NCBI RefSeq assembly: GCF_024519455.1
Contig: NZ_JALJRY010000007.1
Location: forward strand, 54,870-118,869
Reading direction: 5' to 3'
Source of the DNA: Streptomyces sp. STR69
GTDB lineage: Bacteria > Actinomycetota > Actinomycetes > Streptomycetales > Streptomycetaceae
Length of the DNA stretch: 64,000 nt
Each line of letters starts with the position of its first letter. The first letter of the stretch is position 1. The notes beneath the pieces were generated by a model, which worked only from the letters and a program-made list of their open reading frames with translations, had not been told where the DNA came from and searched no databases. The translations under genes and the position numbers were made by a program. Below, one piece after another: positions 58,372 to 64,000 of this stretch.

Positions 58372-60612
58372 GTGTCCCGCACCGCTCTGCGTATCTGCCC
58401 CCTGTGCGAAGCCACCTGCGGGCTGACCCTCACCATCGAGGGCACCCGGGTGACCGGCGCCCGAGGCGATCGCGACGACGTGTTCAGCAAGGGGTTCATC
58501 TGCCCCAAGGGCGCCTCCTTCGGCGCCGTCGACGGCGACCCCGACCGGCTGCGCACCCCCCTCGTCCGCCGGGACGGCGAGCTGCGCGAGGCCACCTGGG
58601 AAGAGGCCTTCGACGCGGTCGCGGCAGGCCTGCGCCCGGTCGTCGAGCGCCACGGCCCGCACGCCGTCGGTGTCGTCCTCGGCAACCCCAACGTGCACAC
58701 CATGGCCGGCGCCCTCTACCCGCAGGTCCTGCTCGGCGCCCTCGGTACCCGCAGCGTCTTCACCGCCTCCACGGTCGACCAGATGCCCAAGCACGTCTCC
58801 TGCGGCCTGCTCTACGGCGACGCCAACGCGATCCCGGTACCCGACCTCGACCACACCGACCATCTGCTCCTCATCGGCGCCAACCCCCTTGAGTCCAACG
58901 GGAGTCTGTGCACCGCCGCCGACTTCCCCGGCAAGCTCAAGGCGCTCAAGGCCCGCGGCGGCACCCTCACCGTCATCGACCCGCGCCGCACCCGCACCGC
59001 CAAGCTCGCCGACCGGCACATCGCGGTCCGCCCGGGTACCGACGCCCTGCTGCTCGCGGCGATGACGTACGTCCTCTTCGATGAACACCTCGTGGATCTG
59101 GGGGAGTTGGCCCCGCATGTGCAGGGTGTCGACGAAGTCCGGGAGCAGGTACAGGACTTCACTCCGGAGGCCGTGGCGGAAGCGTGCGATGTGGACGCCG
59201 CCGAGATCCGCGCCCTCGCCCGGGAGCTCGCCGCCGCCCCAACTGCCGCCGTCTACGGCCGGATCGGCAGCTGCACCGTCCCGCACGGCACCCTCGCCAG
59301 CTGGCTCGTCGACGTCCTCAACATCCTCACCGGCAACCTCGACCGGCCCGGCGGCGCCCTCTTCCCGCAGGCCGCCACCGACCGGACACCTCGGCCCGCC
59401 GGACCCGGCCGCGGCTTCGCGCTCGGGCGCTGGCACTCACGGGTGAGCCAATACCCGGAGGCCAAGGGCGAGTTGCCGCTCTCCGCGCTCGCCGAGGAGA
59501 TCGACACCGCGACCGTCGAGGGCGAACCGATCCGCGCGCTGATCGCCGTCGCCGCCAACCCCGTGCTCTCCGCACCGGACGGCACCCGCCTCGACAAGGC
59601 CCTCGACTCGCTCGACTTCATGGTCAGCGTCGACCCCTACCTCAACGAGACCGCACGCCACGCCGACGTGGTACTTCCGCCGCCCCCGCCCTCCCAGAGC
59701 CCGCACCACGACTTCGCGTTCAACACCCTCGCCGTCCGCAACCAGGTCCGCTACTCCCGCCCCGCGATCCCGCTGGAGCCCGGCCGGATGGCCGAGACCG
59801 AGATCCTGGCCCGGCTGATCCTCGCCGCGACCGGCATGCACGGTGCCGACCCGGCCGCCGTCGACACGATGGTCATCGACCAGACCCTCGGCAAGGCCGT
59901 CACCGATCCCAACTCGCCCGTCCACGGCCGCGATCCGGGCGAGGTCGCCGACCGACTCACCGGCGACACCGGCCCCGAGCGCCGGCTCGACATGATGCTG
60001 CGCCTGGGCCCCTACGGCGACGGCTTCGGCGTACGACCGGACGGGCTGTCCCTCCAGCAGTTGCTCGCGCATCCGCACGGCATCGACCTGGGGCCGCTCG
60101 CCTCCCGGCTGCCGCAGCCGCTGAAGACCCGGAGCGGGAAGGTGGAACTGCTGCCGCAGCCGATCGTCGACGACCTGCCCCGGCTCCGCCAGGCCATGAG
60201 CGAGCGCGCGGACGGACTCGTCCTCGTCGGCCGCCGCCACCTCCGCTCCAACAACAGCTGGATGCACAACGTCCCCGCCCTCACCGGCGGCACCAACCGC
60301 TGCACCCTGCACATCCACCCCGAGGACGCCGAGCGGCTGGGTGTGGTCGACGGAGCGCCGGTCCGGGTGAAGGGCGCCGGGGGAGAGGTGACCGCCCCCG
60401 CCGAGATCACGGACGGCCTGCGGCGGGGTGTGGTGAGCCTCCCGCACGGCTGGGGACACGACCGCCCCGGCACCCGGCTCACCCATGCCGCGACCGATCC
60501 GGGCGTCAACGTGAACCAGCTGCTCGACGGCAGTCTCCTCGACCCGCTGTCGGGCAACGCGGTGCTCAACGGAGTGCCCGTGGAGGTCGCCGCACTCATC
60601 GCACCGCTGTGA
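58372..60612 (+). CDS. Molybdopterin-dependent (Mo-bis-MGD) oxidoreductase
   Basis: A 746-residue DMSO-reductase-superfamily enzyme. The N-terminal 4Fe-4S motif is CPLCEATC followed by a further Cys in FICPKG. MGD-binding phrases include LLLIGANPLESNGS, VIDPRRTRTAKLAD and RIGSCTVPHGTLASWLVDVLN, and the C-terminal molydop_binding domain starts near LVLVGRRHLRSNNSWMHN. The Mo-ligand region lies at TASTVDQMPKHVSCG and does not show the usual Cys/Sec as in formate dehydrogenases, so substrate is unknown. No twin-Arg signal, so it is cytosolic. GTG 58372 with GGGAGG is preferred. Confidence 0.85.
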   Translation: MSRTALRICPLCEATCGLTLTIEGTRVTGARGDRDDVFSKGFICPKGASFGAVDGDPDRLRTPLVRRDGELREATWEEAFDAVAAGLRPVVERHGPHAVGVVLGNPNVHTMAGALYPQVLLGALGTRSVFTASTVDQMPKHVSCGLLYGDANAIPVPDLDHTDHLLLIGANPLESNGSLCTAADFPGKLKALKARGGTLTVIDPRRTRTAKLADRHIAVRPGTDALLLAAMTYVLFDEHLVDLGELAPHVQGVDEVREQVQDFTPEAVAEACDVDAAEIRALARELAAAPTAAVYGRIGSCTVPHGTLASWLVDVLNILTGNLDRPGGALFPQAATDRTPRPAGPGRGFALGRWHSRVSQYPEAKGELPLSALAEEIDTATVEGEPIRALIAVAANPVLSAPDGTRLDKALDSLDFMVSVDPYLNETARHADVVLPPPPPSQSPHHDFAFNTLAVRNQVRYSRPAIPLEPGRMAETEILARLILAATGMHGADPAAVDTMVIDQTLGKAVTDPNSPVHGRDPGEVADRLTGDTGPERRLDMMLRLGPYGDGFGVRPDGLSLQQLLAHPHGIDLGPLASRLPQPLKTRSGKVELLPQPIVDDLPRLRQAMSERADGLVLVGRRHLRSNNSWMHNVPALTGGTNRCTLHIHPEDAERLGVVDGAPVRVKGAGGEVTAPAEITDGLRRGVVSLPHGWGHDRPGTRLTHAATDPGVNVNQLLDGSLLDPLSGNAVLNGVPVEVAALIAPL

Positions 60613-60670
60613 CCTGGAGTTTTGCGCTTATTGCTCGCGCGTCAACATCTTGTTAACGCCGCTCTGCGCG

Positions 60671-60725
60671 ACCTAACGTCATCGGACCGCCGCCCCTGGT
60701 GGGAGTTCAAAGGCGAACGTTAGGT
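60671..60725. promoter_or_regulatory. Inverted repeat spanning promoter and ribosome site of the citrate transporter
   Basis: ACCTAACGT (60671-60679) and ACGTTAGGT (60717-60725) are perfect 9-bp inverted copies. The right arm contains the AGGT ribosome site. A TTGTTA/TAACGT pair with an 18-base spacer puts the -10 inside the left arm. The repeat could be a two-site operator, or sequester the ribosome site if the transcript starts further upstream. Confidence 0.5.
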
Positions 60726-60734
60726 GTTCCACTC

Positions 60735-62144
60735 ATGCTGACCATCCTCGGCTTCACCATGATCGCGACCTTCCTGGTCCTGATCATGCTGAAGAAGATG
60801 TCGCCGATCGCGGCGCTCGTCCTGATACCGGCGCTGTTCTGCGTCTTCGTCGGAAAGGGCGCCAAGCTCGGCGACTACGTCATCGACGGCGTCACCAGCC
60901 TCGCGCCCACCGCGGCGATGCTCATGTTCGCGATCGTCTACTTCGGTGTGATGATCGACGTCGGTCTCTTCGACCCGATCGTCCGGGGGATCCTGAAGTT
61001 CTGCAAGGCAGACCCCTTGCGCATCGTGGTCGGTACCGCGGTCCTCGCCGCGATCGTCTCCCTGGACGGCGACGGCTCGACCACCTTCATGATCACCGTC
61101 TCGGCGATGTACCCGCTGTACAAACGCCTCAAGATGAGCCTGGTCGTGATGACCGGTGTCGCCGCGATGGCCAACGGCGTGATGAACACGCTGCCTTGGG
61201 GCGGCCCGACCGCCCGCGCCGCCACCGCCCTCAAGCTCAACGCCGGCGACATCTTCGTCCCGATGATCCCGGCCCTCGCCGTGGGCCTGCTGGGCGTGTT
61301 CGTCCTCGCCTACGTCCTCGGCCGCCGCGAGCGCAAGCGGCTCGGGGTCCTGACGCTGGACGAGGTGCTTGTCGAGGAGCCCGTCGAGTCGGAGACGGTT
61401 CTCGTGGGCGCGGGCGGCGGCGAGGGCAACAAGCGGACGCGGACCGGCGGTTCGGGCTCCGGCACGGACGCCGACGCCGAACTGCCCGACGAGGACGAGG
61501 GATTCCAGGGCCTCGACCCCGACCGCCCGACCCTGCGCCCCAAGCTCTACTGGTTCAACGCGCTGCTCACGGTCACCCTGCTCACCGCCATGATCATGGA
61601 GTGGCTGCCGATCCCGGTCCTCTTCCTGCTCGGCGCCGCACTCGCCCTGACCGTCAACTTCCCCCACATGCCCGACCAGAGGGCCCGCCTCGGCGCCCAC
61701 GCGGAGAACGTCCTCAACGTCTCCGGCATGGTCTTCGCCGCCGCCGTCTTCACCGGCGTCCTCCAGGGCACCGGCATGGTCGACCACATGGCGACCTGGC
61801 TGGTCGGCAACATCCCCGACGGCATGGGCCCGCACATGGCCTTCGTCACCGGCGTGCTCAGCATCCCGCTCACGTACTTCATGTCGAACGACGGCTTCTA
61901 CTTCGGCATCCTCCCCGTGCTCGCCGAGGCGGGCCAGGCGCACGGCGTCTCCTCCCTGGAGATCGCCCGTGCCTCCCTGGTCGGCCAGCCGCTGCACATG
62001 TCGAGCCCGCTCGTGCCCGCCGTGTACGTCCTGGTCGGCATGGCCAAGGTGGAGTTCGGCGACCACACACGGTTCGTGGTCAAGTGGGCGGCCCTGACAT
62101 CGCTCGTCGTCCTCGGGGCAGGAATCCTGTTCGGCATCATCTGA
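60735..62144 (+). CDS. CitMHS-family metal-citrate transporter
   Basis: A 469-residue transporter with about 12 TM helices. The CitM pattern MLTILGFTMIATFLVLIMLKKMSPIAALVLIPALF opens it, and SLDGDGSTTFMITVSAMYPLYKRLKM and NGVMNTLPWGGPTARAATAL follow. A charged cytoplasmic linker of about 70 residues (VEEPVESETVLVG to PDEDEG) splits the halves. It takes up citrate complexed with Mg or Ca and other metals with H+. I recall an S. coelicolor homologue (SCO1710) characterised as a metal-citrate transporter. ATG 60735 follows AGGTG. Confidence 0.9.
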   Translation: MLTILGFTMIATFLVLIMLKKMSPIAALVLIPALFCVFVGKGAKLGDYVIDGVTSLAPTAAMLMFAIVYFGVMIDVGLFDPIVRGILKFCKADPLRIVVGTAVLAAIVSLDGDGSTTFMITVSAMYPLYKRLKMSLVVMTGVAAMANGVMNTLPWGGPTARAATALKLNAGDIFVPMIPALAVGLLGVFVLAYVLGRRERKRLGVLTLDEVLVEEPVESETVLVGAGGGEGNKRTRTGGSGSGTDADAELPDEDEGFQGLDPDRPTLRPKLYWFNALLTVTLLTAMIMEWLPIPVLFLLGAALALTVNFPHMPDQRARLGAHAENVLNVSGMVFAAAVFTGVLQGTGMVDHMATWLVGNIPDGMGPHMAFVTGVLSIPLTYFMSNDGFYFGILPVLAEAGQAHGVSSLEIARASLVGQPLHMSSPLVPAVYVLVGMAKVEFGDHTRFVVKWAALTSLVVLGAGILFGII

Positions 62145-62167
62145 CCCACATGACAAGGGACTTGACC

Positions 62168-63406
62168 ATGGCGCCCGGCAGGAACCGCGGCTGGCTGCTC
62201 CGCCTCGTCATCGCCTTCGGCTTCGCGCAGGCGGCGGTGTCGATGGCCCGCCCCGCCGTTTCCTACCGGGCCCTCGCCCTCGGCGCCGACGAGCGGGCGA
62301 TCGGCGTCATCGCGGGCGTGTACGCGCTGCTCCCGCTGTTCGCCGCCGTACCGCTCGGCCGCCGCACCGACCACGGCCGCTGCGCACCCCTGCTGCCCGT
62401 CGGCGTGCTCCTTATCGCCGGCGGCTGCGCACTGAGCGGACTCGCCAACTCCCTCTGGGCGATGGCGATGTGGAGCGGGGTGATGGGTCTGGGCCATCTC
62501 TGCTTCGTGATCGGCGCCCAGTCGCTGGTCGCCCGCCAGTCCGCACCGCACGAACAGGACCGCAACTTCGGCCACTTCACCATCGGCGCCTCCCTCGGCC
62601 AACTCGTCGGCCCCATCGCTGCGGGCGCCCTGATCGGCGGCCCCGACATGGCCGGCACCAGCGCCCTCGCCCTGCTCGTCGCGGGCGCGGGCGCCGCCGT
62701 GTCGTTCACGTCCCTGTGGCGCATCGAGGACCGTACGGCCGTCAAGTCCCGTACAGCACAAGGCAATCGCGTGCCCATGCGGAGCATCCTCGGCGCCCGG
62801 GGCGTGCCCGGGGGCATCTTCGTCAGCCTCTCCGTGCTGTCCGCGACCGACATCCTCACCGCCTACCTCCCGGTGGTCGGCGAACACCGGGGCATCGCGC
62901 CCTCGGTGATCGGCGTGCTGCTCAGCATCCGCGCGGCGGCCACCATCGCCTGCCGCCTGGTCCTCACCCCACTCCTCCAACTCCTCGGCCGGGCCGCCCT
63001 GTTGACCGCGACCTGCCTCCTCGCGGGCGTCCTGTGCGCGGGCATCGCCCTGCCGGTACCGGTGTGGGCCGTCGGCCTGATGCTCGCCGTCCTCGGCTTC
63101 TGTCTCGGCGTCGGCCAGCCCCTCTCCATGACGACCGTCGTCCAGGCGGCCCCGGACGACGCCCGCTCCACCGCCCTCGCGCTGCGCCTCACCGGCAACC
63201 GGCTCGGCCAGGTCGCCGCGCCCGCCGCCGCGGGTCTCGTCGCCGGAGTCGCGGGCGTGGCCGCACCGTTCGTGATGCTCGGCGCGCTGCTGATGCTCTC
63301 GGCGGGAGCCGCGCTGCGGTCGCCGGGCGGTGCCGCCCGGGAGCGGACGGCGCCCGGCGGCGTGCGGCGCGGGCGGCAGTCCTTGAGCCGGAAGGGCGAT
63401 ATCTAG
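62168..63406 (+). CDS. MFS transporter
   Basis: A 412-residue major-facilitator protein with about 12 TM helices: FAQAAVSMARPAVSYRALALGADERAIGVIAGVYALLPLFAAVPLGRRTDHGR contains the motif-A-like GRRTDHGR between TM2 and TM3. The duplicated half has GIAPSVIGVLLSIRAAATIACR. It may import citrate-related or other organic acids or act as drug exporter; position only 23 bases after the citrate transporter suggests co-transcription. ATG 62168 with AAGGGA is preferred to 62150. Confidence 0.85.
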   Translation: MAPGRNRGWLLRLVIAFGFAQAAVSMARPAVSYRALALGADERAIGVIAGVYALLPLFAAVPLGRRTDHGRCAPLLPVGVLLIAGGCALSGLANSLWAMAMWSGVMGLGHLCFVIGAQSLVARQSAPHEQDRNFGHFTIGASLGQLVGPIAAGALIGGPDMAGTSALALLVAGAGAAVSFTSLWRIEDRTAVKSRTAQGNRVPMRSILGARGVPGGIFVSLSVLSATDILTAYLPVVGEHRGIAPSVIGVLLSIRAAATIACRLVLTPLLQLLGRAALLTATCLLAGVLCAGIALPVPVWAVGLMLAVLGFCLGVGQPLSMTTVVQAAPDDARSTALALRLTGNRLGQVAAPAAAGLVAGVAGVAAPFVMLGALLMLSAGAALRSPGGAARERTAPGGVRRGRQSLSRKGDI

Positions 63407-63414
63407 CGATATCT
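63396..63414. repeat. Direct repeat GCGATATCT at the end of the MFS gene
   Basis: GCGATATCT occurs twice (63396-63404 and 63406-63414), one base apart, about 110 bases before the next gene. It overlaps the MFS stop codon. It may be a binding site for the secreted-protein promoter; an AT-rich GATAAT lies at 63491-63496. Confidence 0.3.
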
Positions 63415-63518
63415 GACGGCGCGTACGGCGCTGCGCACACATTCGGCGGGCCGGATGTGAAAGGGAATCAGGCTAAAGAGTAATTCGTACGATAATCGCC
63501 TGATTCGGAGGGCTGTTC

Positions 63519-64000
63519 ATGCCGACCTCATTCCTGCCCCGTCGAGCCGCCGCCTGGACGGTCCTGGCCGCCGCGGCGACCGTCGTCTCGGGCGCGCCCG
63601 TCGCCGTCGCCGCCGGTGACAACGGAGACGTCAAGATCCACGAGGTGGGCACGGCCTTCACCGACCAGAGCAACCAGCCGAAGGTGTGCGACTTCTACCT
63701 CGACGCGTTCAACTTCGACACGGTGCAGCAGGTCACCTGGTCCATCGAGACCCAGCCGCCGGTGCTGGGCGGCGCGACCCGTTCCGGCTCCATCACGCTC
63801 ACCAGCGGCACCGGCCACACGATGCCCGTCGCGACGCTGCCGAACGGCAAGTACAAGCTGACCTGGAACTTCGTCGGCGAGAACGGCAAGGCCAAGCAGA
63901 AGGTCTTCAAGGTCGACTGCCCGACACCACCGCCCGGCGGCGGTCCGGGCGGTGGCACCGGTGGCACCGGTGGCGGCACCGGCGGTCCCAACGGCGGTCC
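63519..64000 (+). CDS. Secreted protein with Gly/Pro-rich linker (3' partial)
   Basis: The frame runs off the window after 160 complete codons. It has a signal peptide (AAWTVLAAAATVVSGAPVAVAA), a beta domain of about 105 residues (VCDFYLDAFNFDTVQQVTWSIETQPP, LPNGKYKLTWNFVGENGKAKQKVFKVDCP) with two Cys, then PPPGGGPGGGTGGTGGGTGG. Such a Gly/Thr linker often precedes a sortase or membrane anchor, but the C-terminus is outside. GGAGG precedes ATG 63519. The function is unknown; the domain looks like an exported Ig-like fold. Confidence 0.75.
   Translation, partial: MPTSFLPRRAAAWTVLAAAATVVSGAPVAVAAGDNGDVKIHEVGTAFTDQSNQPKVCDFYLDAFNFDTVQQVTWSIETQPPVLGGATRSGSITLTSGTGHTMPVATLPNGKYKLTWNFVGENGKAKQKVFKVDCPTPPPGGGPGGGTGGTGGGTGGPNGG

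Noticed and set aside
1..64000. tRNA, rRNA, CRISPR, transposase or integrase genes
   Set aside because: Read through for cloverleaf ends, repeat-spacer periodicity and transposase motifs; none seen. A tRNAscan or repeat finder would settle it.

Overview
The window is high-GC actinobacterial chromosome and almost certainly Streptomyces. It carries a conservon (cvnABCD), a SepF paralogue, a DnaE2/DinP pair, streptogrisin-type proteases, a sortase-type AA10 protein and GTG/TTG starts behind strong purine-rich ribosome sites. From memory, and not checked by a search, the order of many genes resembles the S. coelicolor core around SCO1750 to SCO1710 read in descending order. The window is open at both ends: it begins inside an acyl-CoA dehydrogenase and ends inside a secreted protein. 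I found 57 protein genes, no tRNA or rRNA, no CRISPR array, no transposase and no prophage.

Layout. 1-6.7 kb: glutaryl-CoA-type dehydrogenase (partial), SepF-like protein, a Cys-tailed DUF5685 protein and a tightly overlapping conservon with a NIT-type sensor. 7-12.1 kb: a four-gene flavin operon (FAD/NAD(P)-binding protein, two luciferase-like monooxygenases, DUF1684). 12.4-15.8 kb: two streptogrisins flanking an SPFH/slipin protein, with a very long RNA-type hairpin before the second protease. 16-21.6 kb: a membrane protein, then LexA-boxed dnaE2 and a Y-family pseudo-polymerase. 21.6-29.5 kb: cupin/MarR pair, CRP-boxed lipase, wall-anchored LPMO, and small housekeeping and regulatory genes (GNATs, methyltransferase, DUF402, GntR, AAA ATPase).

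29.7-38.4 kb: an apparently accessory surface-polysaccharide locus. It has a membrane-anchored GH39-like hydrolase facing an operon of two GT2 enzymes, a NodB deacetylase and a 1276-residue protein that joins a flippase to a polymerase-like membrane protein. 38.5-42.5 kb: subtilase, SGNH esterase, Ser/Thr kinase. 42.5-49.3 kb: His-rich NicO transporter, His-rich TPR protein and DUF4331 protein, divergent from an ECF19/SigK-type sigma factor and its RskA-type anti-sigma. Matching SigK-like promoter elements precede both divergent units. 49.4-57.6 kb: CoA transferase, drug-type ABC exporter with divergent TetR, an orphan Type ISP-like specificity domain, GntR, homogentisate dioxygenase, lipoprotein. 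57.6-64 kb: TetR, molybdopterin oxidoreductase with an 18-bp palindromic operator, metal-citrate transporter, MFS transporter, start of a Gly-rich secreted protein.

The strongest candidates for something new are: the long hairpin at about 14.53-14.71 kb, whose non-Watson-Crick pairs are mostly G-U when read as plus-strand RNA; the polysaccharide locus with its flippase/polymerase fusion and PslG-like hydrolase; and the sigma factor plus DUF4331/TPR/NicO group. All function calls rest on reading the translated sequences and remembered family patterns; no search was run.
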